A stretch of 64,000 bases of DNA from Phorcus lineatus (taxonomy: Eukaryota > Mollusca > Gastropoda > Trochida > Trochidae), in the NCBI GenBank assembly GCA_921293015.1, contig OV121087.1, positions 6,646,501-6,710,500 on the forward strand. The letters run 5' to 3'. Under the pieces are notes generated by a model that was not told where the DNA came from, did not search any database, and saw nothing but the letters and a program-made list of their open reading frames with translations. The translations under genes and the position numbers were made by a program. Below, in pieces: positions 24,622 to 39,300 of the stretch. The stretch's first letter is position 1, and every line of letters begins with the position of its first letter.

Positions 24622-26301
24622 AAACGTAACATTTACATAAAAGATGCTACAATTATCAAACTTATATAAACGTTTAGAGGATAGAATTACCTTTCATTAG
24701 ATACTAATTACACTATTTTTGAGATTCTAATACCAAGAAACAGCGATGTAAGAAATGCTCGCTGAACGGATAGCTAGTTGCAGATTGGCCTTAGTGTTGT
24801 AGCAAATGAACTTGGAGGGAGGGTCACTTTACTAGCGCGTAACATTTACATAAAAGAAGCTAATATTATCAAACTTATATAAACGTTTAGAAGATAGAAT
24901 TACCTTTCATTAGATACTAATTACACTATGTTATGAGATTCTATTACTAAGAAACAGCGATGTAAGAAATGCTCGCTGAACGGATAGCCAGTTGCAGATT
25001 GGCCTTAGAGTTGTAGCAAATGAACTTGGAGGGAGGGTCACTTTACCAGCGCGTAACATTTACATAAAAGATGCTACTATTATCAAACTTACATATACGT
25101 TTAGAGGATAGAACTACCTTTCATTAGATACTAATTAGACTATTTTATGAGATTCCATTACTAAGATACAGCGATGTAAAAAATGCTCGCTGAACGGATA
25201 GCCAGTCGCAGATTGGCCTTAGAGTTGTAGCAAATGAACTTGGAGGGAGGGTCACTTTACTAGCGCGTAACATTTACATAAAAGAAGCTCATATTATCGA
25301 ACTTATATAAACGTTTAGAAGATAGAATTACCTTTCATTAGATACTAATTAAACTATTTTATGAGAATCTATTACTAAGATACAGCGATGTAAAAAATGC
25401 TCGCTGAACGGATAGCCAGTCGCAGATTGGCCTTAGTGTTGTAGCAAATGAACTTGGAGGGAGGGTCACTTTACCAGCGCGTAACATTTACATAAAATAT
25501 GCTACTATTATCAAACTTATATAAGTTAAGATGATAGAATTACCTTTTATTAGATGCTAATTACATTATTTTATGAGATTCCATTAATAAGATACAGCGA
25601 TGTAAAAAATGCTCGCTGAACGGATAGACAGTTGCAGATTGGCCTTAGTGTAGTAGCAAATGAACTTGGAGGGAGGGTCACTTTACTAGCGCGTAACATT
25701 TACATAGAATATGCTACTATTATCAAACTTATATAAACGTTAAGGGGATAGAATAACCTTTTATTAGATGCTAATTACACTATTTTATGAGATTCCATTA
25801 CTAAGATACAGCGATGTAAGAAATGCTCGCTGAACGGATAGACAGTTGCAGATTGGCCTTAGTGTAGTAGCAAATGAACTTGGAGGGAGGGTCACTTTAC
25901 TAGCGCGTAACATTTACATAAAAGATGCTACTATTATCAAACTTATATATACGTTAAGGGGATAGAATGACCTTTTATTAAATGCTAATTACATTATTTT
26001 ATGAGATTCCTTTACTAAGATACAGCGATGTAAAAAATGCTCGCTGAATGGATAGCCAGTTGCAGATTGGCCTTAGTGTTGCAGCAAATGAACTTGGAGG
26101 GAGGGTCACTTTACTAGCGCGTAACATTTACATAAAAGATTCTACTATTATGAAACTTATATATACGTTTAGAGGATAGAATTACCTTTCATTAGATACT
26201 AATTACACTATTTTATGAGAATCTATTACTAAGATGCAGCGATGTAAAAAATGCTCGCTGAACGGATAGCCAGTCGCAGATTGGCCTTAGAGTTGTAGCA
26301 A
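24622..26301 (+). repeat. Left-arm array of ~214-bp repeats, second copy (about 8 units)
   Basis: Same unit and orientation as 7617-14637 but much shorter. The offset between copies falls from 17,005 at the left end to 11,664 at the right end of the arm, a difference of 5,341 bp. That is almost exactly 25 units. The first unit matches the first unit of the other copy; units after it are a different sampling of subtypes. Confidence 0.94.
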
Positions 26302-28909
26302 ACAACTTCTGAGAGTATCAAGGAATATTTGTACCATCTTGTATCCATACTCAAATCAAAGATAATGCAATTACCTATCCAATGAAGTATAACACGTTAT
26401 ATTACATAGAGGCGGTCATACCGTAAAGCCACAATAGTGTTATTATTTACCCAAAATGATAAACAATAACTTCTGAGAGTATCAAGGAATATTTGTACCA
26501 CCTTGTACCCATACTCAAATCAAAGATAATTCAATTACCTATCCAATGAGGTATACTGCGTTATAATACATAGAGGTGGTCATACCGTAATATCACAATA
26601 AACGTTAATATTTACCCAAAATGATAAACAACAACTTCTGAGAGTAGCAAGGAATATTTGTACCATCTTGTACCCATACTCAAATCAAAGATAATGCAAT
26701 TACCTATCCAATGAGGTATAATACATTTAAATACATAGATGCGGTCGTACCGTAAAATCACAATAAGCGTTACAGTGTCAAAATAATAATAAACAACTTC
26801 TGAGAGTATCAAGAAATATTTGTACCACCTTGTACCCATACTCAAATGAAAGATAATGCAATTACCTATCCAATGAGGTATAATACATTTTAATACATAG
26901 AGGCGGTCGTACCGTAAAGTCACAATAAGCGTTACTGAGTCAAAATAATAATAAACAACTTCTGAGAGTATCAAGGAATATTTGTGACACCTTGTACTCA
27001 TACTCAAATCAAAGATAATTCATTTACCTATCCAATGAGGTATAACACGTTATATTACATAGAGGCGGTCATACCGTAAAGCCACCATATGCGTTATTAT
27101 TTACCCAAAATGATAAACAATAATTTCTGAGAGTATCAAGGAATATTTGTACCACCTTGTACCCATACTCAAATCAAAGATAATTCAAGTGCCTATCCAA
27201 TGAGGTATACTGCGTTATAACACATAGAGGCGGTCATACCGTAATATCACAATAAGCGTTAATATTTACCCAAAATGTTAAACAACAGCTTCTGAGAGTA
27301 TCAAGGAATATTTGTACCACCTTGTACCCATACTCAAATGAAAGATAATGCAATTACCTATCCAATGAGGTATACTGCGTTATAATACATAGAGGTGGTC
27401 ATACCGTAATATCACAATAAACGTTAATATTTACCCAAAATGATAAACAACAACTTCTGAGAGTAGCAAGGAATATTTGTACCATCTTGTACCCATACTC
27501 AAATCAAAGATAATGCAATTACCTATCCAATGAGGTATAATACATTTAAATACATAGATGCGGTCGTACCGTAAAATCACAATAAGCGTTACAGTGTCAA
27601 AATAATAATAAACAACTTCTGAGAGTATCAAGAAATATTTGTACCACCTTGTACCCATACTCAAATGAAAGATAATGCAATTACCTATCCAATGAGGTAT
27701 AATACATTTTAATACATAGAGGCGGTCGTACCGTAAAGTCACAATAAGCGTTACTGAGTCAAAATAATAATAAACAACTTCTGAGAGTATCAAGGAATAT
27801 TTGTGACACCTTGTACTCATACTCAAATCAAAGATAATTCATTTACCTATCCAATGAGGTATAACACGTTATATTACATAGAGGCGGTCATACCGTAAAG
27901 CCACCATATGCGTTATTATTTACCCAAAATGATAAACAATAATTTCTGAGAGTATCAAGGAATATTTGTACCACCTTGTACCCATACTCAAATCAAAGAT
28001 AATTCAAGTGCCTATCCAATGAGGTATACTGCGTTATAATACATAGAGGCGGTCATACCGTAATATCACAATAAGCGTTAATATTTACCCAAAATGTTAA
28101 ACAACAGCTTCTGAGAGTATCAAGGAATATTTGTACCACCTTGTACCCATACTCAAATGAAAGATAATGCAATTACCTATCCAATGAGGTATAATACATT
28201 TTAATACATAGAGACCGTCGTATCGTAAAGTCACAATAAGCGTTACTTTGTCAAAATAATAATAAACAACTTCTGAGAGTATCAAGGAATATTTGTACCA
28301 CCTTGTACCCATACTCAAACCAAAGATAATTCAATTACCTATCCAATGAAGTATAACACGTTATATTACATAGAGGCGGTCATACCGTAATATCACAATA
28401 AACGTTACTATTTACCCAAAATGATAAACAACAACTTCTGAGAGTATCAAGGAATATTTGTACCACCTTGTACCCATACTCAAATCAAAGATATATCAAT
28501 TACCTATCCAATGAGGTATACTGCGTTATTATACATAGAGGCGGTCATACCGTAAAGCCACAATATGCGTTATTATGTACCCAAAATGATAAACAACAAC
28601 TTCTGAGAGTATCAAGGAATATTTGTACCACCTTGTACCCATACTCAAATCAAAGATATTTCAATTACCTATCCAATGAGGTATACTGCGTTATTATACA
28701 TAGAGGCGGTCATACCGTAATATCACAATAAGCGTTAAGATTTACCCAAAATGTTAAACAACAACTTCTGAGAGTATCAAGGAATATTTGTACCACCTTG
28801 TACCCATACTCAAATGAAAGACAATTTAATGACCTATCCAATGAGGTATAATACGTTATATTACATAGAGGCGGTCATACCGTAATATCACAAAAAGCGC
28901 AACTGTGTA
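26302..28909 (+). repeat. Central array of ~164-bp tandem repeats, second copy
   Basis: Same content as 14638-17245 at offset 11,664, including the duplicated 819-bp five-unit block (26612-27007 and 27431-27826). Confidence 0.95.
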
Positions 28910-29463
28910 CCAACTATTTGAGTTGGGTTATTCTTGTTTGAATCTTCTTAGAGCGTCAAGGAATGTTTGTACCACCTTGTTTTTATACTCAAATGAAAGA
29001 TAATTCAATTACCTATAAAATGAAGTATAATGCGTTTTAATATATAGAAGCATACGTACCGTAAAAGAAAAAAAATTGTTACTGTGTACTCAAAATGTTA
29101 AACCGTGAATCAGTACCCAAGCGGAAATTCTTCAAATGCATTGAGAAGTTGGTGTATTAATAGAACGTTTCTGGACTACTTCTTAGGTACCAAGGTGTAT
29201 TTGAACCACAGTGTAAGTATTCTCAACTTAGAGATAAATTAATAACCTATTCCTTTTTTGCTCAGTTATTGTACGTTTACTTGTATATAATAATAAACAG
29301 AACTATGTTTTTTTCTTAATTTTCGGAAGTAACGATGTCTTGCTTACAAAAGAATCTGTAACGATATCCATCTGTAAGATTCAAAATTTCTATTAAGTCA
29401 GATGTACAAATGTAATACATGTACATTGAGGCAGCCATACCCTTAAGTCCATAGAACAGGGCT
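28910..29463. repeat. Decayed margin of the 164-bp array, second copy
   Basis: Matches 17246-17799 at offset 11,664, with the same fading units. Confidence 0.6.
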
Positions 29464-31306
29464 TACTTTAGTGTTAACTTGACGGAAATGACGATTTGTG
29501 AGGGTATCAGAAACAGACCCTTAATATATATTCGATTTATTTTGATGATGGACCTTAATGTACAGACAGGAAACCAAAACGATTACATCATTCACAACGA
29601 CAACAACATATACACCTGGCAGAAGGTTTTGCAACATAACCACTTCTTTAATTCTGTCTATGTAATGTAGGCAATCTGAGAACATTAGGGGCTTCCAAAT
29701 TTCAAAACTCTTCTGACAATTGCATTATCAGAACAAAATGGAACCTCAGCGTCCTGTTCAATAAAAGAGACGTTTCCGGGTAACTATTTGTGCTCACTGG
29801 GGTTGCACAACTAAAGGTTTTCTTTCATGTTTCTTTATTTTCAGTAATGAGTAGATGTCAGTAAATGTTGACACCCATCTCTTCTTATCAAATATTGCTG
29901 TCACAGCAAAACCTTTTCGACTATGAAATTTGGATGTGAATTACCTTTTACAAAAATGTATCGATATAATTACTTTAGATGTTTACGGTTCTTATATCTG
30001 CAAACACTGTTCAACCTGACAAAAAAACTTTAATATGAAATAGATCCTTAATGTTAATCGAATGTCAAGATTGTGCAGTCGTTGGCAATGTATAGATTGA
30101 AGAAGTAACCGAAAAATCAGTCTTAATCGAAAGTTCAAATACTTCTCTTGAAGCATATGGAATTAAGAACAAAAGTGACCTCTATGAAAATATCAATGAT
30201 GTGGTTTATGCGGTAGTATGTATAATGTCATCTGCAGATTAATGTAACAAGCAACGTTTTGGAAACTTTTCACGAGCGCTAGCTATGATGTTGAATATAG
30301 AACTTTACGTAATGAGATTGTTTTAGAATATAACTTTGAGGTACATATTGACAGAATTTAAAAAATCTAACTAACTCATTTCGTCGACAATGTCACACCA
30401 AATTCAGCAATTACGAGAAAATTTTTATTGATCTGATGTCATCAAATTAAAAAAAACCCGTTTTTGTACCAAATTAAACGTCTGGTAATTGATACATCAG
30501 CAACTTTAAATCACAGAGAATCATAGAGTCGATCACTATCAAAACGTTATGAACATAAGTCATAACAATATTGACCAAAGCCATGTTAGAGAAGAATGTT
30601 CATTTCTAGCAGAGTGTGATATATTTATCTGTTGTGCCTGTGAAAATGATGAGACCATAAACAATACCGTGAACTGTGAGATGAAACAAAATGAAGTAAT
30701 TTATGCCATTAATAATCTGATAGACGTCAAAGCGCAAGGTCATTATGCAAGACCTACAGAAATGATAAAATGTGGTAAATCCAAACTCATACCATTTTTG
30801 CATGTTAAGTTAAATACTGTTTTGAACAACAGGAAATTCCCCATTAAATGGCCTAGGATACTAGCCTTACCACTCAACAAGAAAGGCAAGAAACATACGT
30901 TAATCATTATTGAGGAATAACGTAATATTGTTGGCAACCTTTAACATTTATACTTAACAAGAGGTTGGCAAGTTTTTGTGATAAGACAACTGAGTCTCAA
31001 GGTAGGTTCCGTGCTGGATACAGCACAATAGTAATATATATTTTTGTTCTACAGTATCTAGTTAAAAATATTTCTAAAACTCAATCTCATTATTTTGACA
31101 AAATAGGTGGCGTCATAGAGACATGTGCTTCAAATCTTTTCTTTTTTCTCTCTCTGTTGTTGAATTGCAAACTTACAGGAATTGAACGTTCGAAAGTATT
31201 CATTTGTCAAGAGGTTTTTGATATTTTGTACTTATTTTATACTGATGATATGAGAGTATCTTACTGGTGAAACTTTAATTGTTTTAGAAAGATAGATTAT
31301 CGGAAC
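29464..31306 (+). pseudogene. Degraded LINE in the element core, second copy
   Basis: Same as 17800-19642 at offset 11,664: the DLNVQTG endonuclease trace at 29479-29670, the EMIKCG/FPIKW reverse transcriptase start at 30549-30920, and the GYST and YTDD blocks at 30965-31270. The same stops and frameshifts are present, so both copies descend from one already broken sequence. Confidence 0.68.
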
Positions 31307-32185
31307 AGTTAAGCACAATCTCATTAAAATAAAATCTACGTTACGCAGACTATAGATCTCACTAGGCTCCCTTACTCAAGCCGTCAGGTTAACCTTAGAC
31401 TCAGTTTGACCTCAAAATCTCATTGGCTTGCCGCAGATACCTTCAAGCAATCACAATGCGCGTCTCTTGGTAGCCTTCAAAGAAGATACAAGTAGCAGAC
31501 GTTGAAGTTAAAACTCTTATAAATTTTCCATTTTACAGTGGTCAAGTTGAAGTCATTTGCATATGTCTATAAATATCATATAACACAGCAGATTTAGTTA
31601 TAACATTTCACTCTTTGACGAAACAAGGGTCAATCTCATTGGCATATATACGTAGCATATGATTATTATATAATTATCAAGAAACTTAGTATTGGTATTT
31701 GTACATGCTTTCGTTGTTTGTGTTTCTCAGGATGTTTATGATTAATTTGTTTCACGAAATGTAAAATTATTCAACGATTACAACAAGCTAAAAGACGAAA
31801 CGTTTCTTCAACGTAACTGCTTCCAAAATAAGCATTTGGATTGATACGGTCTACTTAAGGATAACGTTGAGGAATGCAGATTTTGCCTTGCGAAAGATAA
31901 CTCCATAGCTTCGATTTGGCTTGTTTGTACAACAAACCAAGCTAGGGTAAATTGAATGTACATAAAATACATTAATTCGGGTATTTAGCCAGTTTGACAT
32001 TCGGAAAACATTCGGAAGTTTGCGGTTTCCGAGATCTGAAAAGCGTACGGGGCGAATTCGCTGATTGGCTGATTTGAAATATGTCAGAGGCAAACCTGAC
32101 GGCTCACTTAACGGAAACTGATGAGATCTACAGGCGTGATCTTGTGGAGCATGTAGATTTCATTTCAATGAGATTGAGTTAAGCA
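31307..32185. mobile_element. Nested 861-bp inverted-repeat element with 9-bp duplication, second copy
   Basis: Matches 19643-20521 at offset 11,664. The element body is 31316-32176, with AGTTAAGCA on both sides. Because the duplication and insertion point are shared, the nested insertion happened before the two copies separated. Confidence 0.8.
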
Positions 32186-32553
32186 TGAAATGGGGTCTAG
32201 ATGTCAATCTAGATTAAACTGAAAATAAAGATTTTAGAAATTGGAGTAAAGGTTCTCTGAAAATTGTGTGTTTGGCAAAACATTTATTAAAAAATCACAC
32301 TAAACCATTAATTTTGGTTAACAGTTTCAAACCCGTTTTAATGGTGTTGATGTCCTCGTTCAGAAGACATGAAGTACTAAGAATTTACAATACAAGTTTA
32401 AGAATATATACCCGTTAATTCAATTCACTTTTCTGTTGCGCGGATAAAGAAAATGTTGTCGTACCCTAGTCAAATGTGGGATCATTCAAAATTTGGATCT
32501 ACCTTTAATAATTAATGTTGGCAAACGTGGCACCATTTTTTAAATAGTAAATT
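32186..32553. other. Core sequence with no assigned feature, second copy
   Basis: Corresponds to 20522-20889. Nothing recognisable was seen. Confidence 0.5.
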
Positions 32554-32864
32554 ACAGGTGGCCCATGTGTGCATCTTAGATGCGTGTGACCTGTGGTGCC
32601 ATGTGTGCTTCTTGCTCCCAATGGTGACATGTGTGTATCTAGGGTGCTTGTATTTGTCCAATGTGTCCATCTTTGGTGCTTTGATGATTCAATGTGTTCA
32701 TATTGGGTGATTGTTACTTGCGGTCGTATGTGTGCATCTTTGGTATTACAGGTGGCCCATGTGTGAATCTTGGGTGCTTCTGATGACCCATGTGTGCATA
32801 TCTGGTGCTTGTATCTGGTAGTCCATGGTGTGCATCTTTGGTATGTGCTTCCATGTGTGGGACA
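32554..32864. repeat. Degenerate CATGTGTGCATCTT minisatellite, second copy
   Basis: Same as 20890-21200, about ten imperfect 28-37 bp units with no length change. Confidence 0.85.
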
Positions 32865-32968
32865 GAATGGTTTCAGGTTTATCTGTGACAAAAGAAGTTC
32901 CTCTTCACCGAACATATTTCGATCAAGTCGGTGTATATGTCATTATATAGAGGATATTATGTGAGTGT

Positions 32969-33034
32969 CCATGACATACTATGTTTACGACACGAATGCC
33001 TAAATATTAGTGTCGTAAACATAGTATGTCATGG
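32969..33034. repeat. Perfect 25-bp inverted repeat, second copy
   Basis: Arms at 32969-32993 and 33010-33034 with a 16-nt loop, matching the hairpin at 21305-21370. Confidence 0.95.
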
Positions 33035-33381
33035 CCACGGTACGAATATGATATTCTGTTTATTACCGAAGTCCCGAAATCAAATGAAATTACCAAAATC
33101 GACATCCGAGCATATGCGGTTTACCCGCCACCTTCAAATAGAACGCAATGTCGTAGGCGAACTGAGACGTCAAAACATTGTATATGACGTGACGCCACAA
33201 TGAAAAGTGATATTGTTATGTCGTGAGATTAAAAGTAAGTTAGAATATGGGTTTTTAGGAAATATTAAGTATATTTAAAATAAGGTTAGAATAGTGAGAT
33301 ATTATTTGAAAGTAGCAAATGTGTAGACAAAAGACATAATAAGACAGGTGATCAAAAGGTGCGTGTTCTTTAGTTATTAAT

Positions 33382-36300
33382 TATGAGCATTTTTTACATC
33401 GCTGTATCTTAGTAATGGAATCTCATAAAATAGTCTAATTAGTATCTAATGAAAGGTAATTCTATCTTCTAAACGTTTATATAAGTTTGATAATAGTAGC
33501 ATCTTCTATATAATTGTTACGCGCTAGTGAAGAGACCCCCCCCCCCTCCAAGTCCATTTGCTACAACAGCAAGGCCAATCTGCGACTGGCTATCCATTCA
33601 GCGAGCATTTGCTTACATCGTTGCAACTTAGTATATAAATCTCAAATAATAGCATTCCTAGTATCTAATGAAAGGTAATTCTATCCTCTAAACGTTTATA
33701 TAAGTTTGATAATAGTAGTATCTTTTATGTAAATGTTACGCGCTAGTAAAGAGACCCTCCCTCCAAATCCATTTGCTACAACTCTAAGGCCAATCTGCAA
33801 CTGGCTATCCATTCAGCGAGCATTTTTTATATCGCTGTATCTTAGTAAAGGAATCTCATAAAATAATGTAATTAGCATTTAATAAAAGGTCATTCTATCC
33901 CCTTAACGTATATATAAGTTTGATAATAGTAGCATCTTTTATGTAAATGTTACGCGCTAGTAAAGTGACCCTCCCTCCAAGTTCATTTGCTACAACGCTA
34001 AGGCCAATCTGCAACTGGCTATCCATTCAGCGAGCATTTGTTTACATCGTTGCAACTTAGTATATAAATCTCAAATAATAGCATTCTTAGTATCTAATGA
34101 AAGGTAATTCTATCCTCTAAAGGTTTATATAAGTTAGATAATAGTAGCATCTTTTATGTAAATGTTACGCGCTAGTAAAGAGACCCTCCCTCCAAGTTCA
34201 TTTGCTACAACTCTAAGGCCAATCTGCAACTGGCTATCCATTCAGCGAGCATTTGTTTACATCGTTGCAACTTAGTATATAAATCTCAAATAATAGCATT
34301 CTTAGTATCTAATGAAAGGTAATTCTATCCTCTAAACGTTTATATAAGTTTGATAATAGTAGCATATTTTATGTAAATGTTACGCGCTAGTAAAGTGACC
34401 CTCCCTCCAAGTTCATTTGCTACAACTCTAAGGCCAATCTGCAACTGGCTATCCGTTCAGCGAGTATTTATTACATCGCTGTATCTTAGTAATGGAATCT
34501 CATAAAATAATGTAATTAGCATTTAATAAAAGGTCATTCTATCCCCTTAACGTATATATAAGTTTGATAATAGTAGCATCTTTTATGTAAATGTTACGCG
34601 CTAGTAAAGTGACCCTCCCTCCAAGTTCATTTGCTAAAACTCTAAGGCCAATCTGCAACTGGCTATCCGTTCAGCGAGCATTTTTTACATCGCTGTATCT
34701 TAGTAATGGAATCTCATAAAATAATGTAATTAGCATCTAATAAAATGTCATTTTATCCCCTTAACGTATATTTAAATATGATAATAGTAGCATATTTTAT
34801 GTAAATGTTACGCGCTAGTAAAGAGACCCTCCCTCCAAATTCATTTGCTACAACGCTAAGGCCAATCTGCAACTGGCTATCCATTCAGCGAGCATTTGTT
34901 TACATCGTTGCAACTTAGTATATAAATCTCAAATAATAGCATTCCTAGTATCTAATGAAAGGTAATTCTATCCTCTAAACGTTTATATAAGTTAGATAAT
35001 AGTAGCATCTTTTATGTAAATGTTACGCGCTAGTAAAGAGACCCTCCCTCCAAGTTCATTTGCTACAACTCTAAGGCCAATCTGCAACTGGCTATCCATT
35101 CAGCGAGCATTTTTTACATCGCTGTATCTTAGTAAAGGAATCTCATAAAATAATGTAATTAGCATTTAATAAAAGGTCATTCTATCCCCTTAACGTATAT
35201 ATAAGTTTGATAATAGTAGCATCTTTTATGTAAATGTTACGCGCTAGTAAAGTGACCCTCCCTCAAAGTTCATTTGCTACAACGCTAAGGCCAATCTGCA
35301 ACTGGCTATCCATTCAGCGAGCATTTGTTTACATCGTTGCAACTTAGTATATAAATCTCAAATAATAGCATTCCTAGTATCTAATGAAAGGTAATTCTAT
35401 CCTCTAAACGTTTATATAAGTTTGATAATAGTAGCATATTTTATGTAAATGTTACGCGCTAGTAAAGTGACCCTCCCTCCAAGTTCATTTGCTACAAAGG
35501 CCAATCTGCAACTGGCTATCCGTTCAGCGAGTATTTATTACATCGCTGTATCTTAGTAATGGAATCTCATAAAATAATGTAATTAGCATTTAATAAAAGG
35601 TCATTCTATCCCCTTAACGTATATATAAGTTTGATAATAGTAGCATCTTTTATGTAAATGTTACGCGCTAGTAAAGTGACCCTCCCTCCAAGTTCATTTG
35701 CTAAAACTCTAAGGCCAATCTGCAACTGGCTATCCGTTCAGCGAGCATTTTTTACATCGCTGTATCTTAGTAATGGAATCTCATAAAATAATGTAATTAG
35801 CATCTAATAAAATGTCATTTTATCCCCTTAACGTATATTTAAATATGATAATAGTAGCATATTTTATGTAAATGTTACGCGCTAGTAAAGTGACCCTCCC
35901 TCCAAGTTCATTTGCTACAACGCTAAGGCCAATCTGCAACTGGCTATCCATTCAGCGAGTATTTGTTTACATCGTTGCAACTTAGTATATAAATCTCAAA
36001 TAATAGCATTCCTAGTATCTAATGAAAGGTAATTCTATCCTCTAAACGTTTATATAAGTTAGATAATAGTAGCATCTTTTATGTAAATGTTACGCGCTAG
36101 TAAAGAGACCCTCCCTCCAAGTTCATTTGCTACAACTCTAAGGCCAATCTGCAACTGGCTATCCATTCAGCGAGCATTTTTTACATCGCTGTATCTTAGT
36201 AAAGGAATCTCATAAAATAATGTAATTAGCATTTAATAAAAGGTCATTCTATCCCCTTAACGTATATATAAGTTTGATAATAGTAGCATCTTTTATGTAA

Positions 36301-39300
36301 ATGTTACGCGCTAGTAAAGTGACCCTCCCTCAAAGTTCATTTGCTACAACGCTAAGGCCAATCTGCAACTGGCTATCCATTCAGCGAGCATTTGTTTACA
36401 TCGTTGCAACTTAGTATATAAATCTCAAATAATAGCATTCCTAGTATCTAATGAAAGGTAATTCTATCCTCTAAACGTTTATATAAGTTTGATAATAGTA
36501 GCATATTTTATGTAAATGTTACGCGCTAGTAAAGTGACCCTCCCTCCAAGTTCATTTGCTACAACTCTAAGGCCAATCTGCAACTGGCTATCCATTCAGC
36601 GAGCATTTGTTTACATCGTTGCAACTTAGTATATAAATCTCAAATAATAGCATTCCTAGTATCTAATGAAAGGTAATTCTATCTTCTAAACGTTTATATA
36701 AGTTAGATAATAGTAGCATCTTTTATGTAAATGTTACGCGCTAGTAAAGAGACCCTTCCTCCAAGTTCATTTGCTACAACTCTAAGGCCAATCTGCAACT
36801 GGCTATCCATTCAGCGAGCATTTTTTACATCGCTGTATCTTAGTAAAGGAATCTCATAAAATAATGTAATTAGCATTTAATAAAAGGTCATTCTATCCCC
36901 TTAACGTATATATAAGTTTGATAATAGTAGCATCTTTTATGTAAATGTTACGCGCTAGTAAAGTGACCCTCCCTCAAAGTTCATTTGCTACAACGCTAAG
37001 GCCAATCTGCAACTGGCTATCCATTCAGCGAGCATTTGTTTACATCGTTGCAACTTAGTATATAAATCTCAAATAATAGCATTCCTAGTATCTAATGAAA
37101 GGTAATTCTATCCTCTAAACGTTTATATAAGTTAGATAATAGTAGCATCTTTTATGTAAATGTTACGCGCTAGTAAAGTGACCCTCCCTCCAAGTTCATT
37201 TGCTACAACACTAAGGCCAATCTGCAACTGGCTATCCGTTCAGCGAGCATTTGTTTACATCGTTGCAACTTAGTATATAATTCTCAAATAATAGTATTTC
37301 TAGTATCTAATGAAAGGTTATTCTATCTTCTTAACTTTTATATAAGTTTTATATAGTAGCATCTTCTTTATAATTGTTACGCGCTAGTAAAGTGACCCTC
37401 CCTCCAAGTTCATTTGCTACAACACTAAGGCCAATCTGCAACTGGCTATCCGTTCAGCGAGCATTTGTTTACATCGTTGCAACTTAGTATATAAATCTCA
37501 AATAATAGCATTCCTAGTATCTAATGAAAGGTTATTCTATCTTCTTAACTTTTATATAAGTTTTATATAGTAGCATCTTCTATATAATTGTCACGCGCTA
37601 GTGAAGAGACCCCCCCCCCCTCCAAGTCCATTTGCTACAACAGCAAGGCCAATCTGCGACTGGCTATCCATTCAGCGAGCATTTGTTTACATCGTTGCAA
37701 CTTAGTATATAAATCTCAAATAATAGCATTCCTAGTATCTAATGAAAGGTAATTCTATCCTCTAATCGTTTATATAAGTTTGATAATAGTAGCATCTTTT
37801 ATGTAAATGTTACGCGCTAGTAAAGTGACCCTCCCTCCAAGTTCATTTGCTACAACTCTAAGGCCAATCTGCAACTGGCTATCCGTTCAGCGAGCATTTT
37901 TTACATCGCTGTATCTTAGTAATGGAATCTCATAAAATAATGTAATTAGCATCTAATAAAATGTCATTTTATCCCCTTAACGTATATTTAAATATGATAA
38001 TAGTAGCATCTTTTATGTAAATGTTACGCGCTAGTAAAGTGACCCTCCCTCCAAGTTCATTTGCTACAACACTAAGGCCAATCTGCAACTGGCTATCCAT
38101 TCTGCGAGCATTTGTTTACATCGTTGCAACTTAGTATATAAATCTCAAATAATAGCATTCCTAGTATCTAATGAAAGGTAATTCTATCCTCTAAACGTTT
38201 ATATAAGTTTGATAATAGTAGCATCTTTTATGTAAATGTTACGCGCTAGTAAAGTGACCCTCCCTCCAAGTTCATTTGCTACAACTCTAAGGCCAATCTG
38301 CAACTGGCTATCCGTTCAGCGAGTATTTATTACATCGCTGTATCTTAGTAATGGAATCTCATAAAATAATGTAATTAGCATTTAATAAAAGGTCATTCTA
38401 TCCCCTTAACGTATATATAAGTTTGATATTAGTAGCATCTTTTATGTAAATGTTACGCGCTAGTAAAGTGACCCTCCCTCCAAGTTCATTTGCTACAACA
38501 CTAAGGCCAATCTGCAACTGGCTATCCGTTCAGCGAGCATTTGTTTACATCGTTGCAACTTAGTATATAAATCTCAAATAATAGCATTCCTAGTATCTAA
38601 TGAAAGGTTATTCTATCTTCTTAACTTTTATATAAGTTTTATATAGTAGCATCTTCTATATAATTGTCACGCGCTAGTGAAGAGACCCCCCCCCCCTCCA
38701 AGTCCATTTGCTACAACAGCAAGGCCAATCTGCGACTGGCTATCCATTCAGCGAGCATTTGTTTACATCGTTGCAACTTAGTATATAAATCTCAAATAAT
38801 AGCATTCCTAGTATCTAATGAAAGGTAATTCTATCCTCTAATCGTTTATATAAGTTTGATAATAGTAGCATCTTTTATGTAAATGTTACGCGCTAGTAAA
38901 GTGACCCTCCCTCCAAGTTCATTTGCTACAACTCTAAGGCCAATCTGCAACTGGCTATCCGTTCAGCGAGCATTTTTTACATCGCTGTATCTTAGTAATG
39001 GAATCTCATAAAATAATGTAATTAGCATCTAATAAAATGTCATTTTATCCCCTTAACGTATATTTAAATATGATAATAGTAGCATCTTTTATGTAAATGT
39101 TACGCGCTAGTAAAGTGACCCTCCCTCCAAGTTCATTTGCTACAACACTAAGGCCAATCTGCAACTGGCTATCCATTCAGCGAGCATTTGTTTACATCGT
39201 TGCAACTTAGTATATAAATCTCAAATAATAGCATTCCTAGTATCTAATGAAAGGTAATTCTATCCTCTAAACGTTTATATAAGTTTGATAATAGTAGCAT

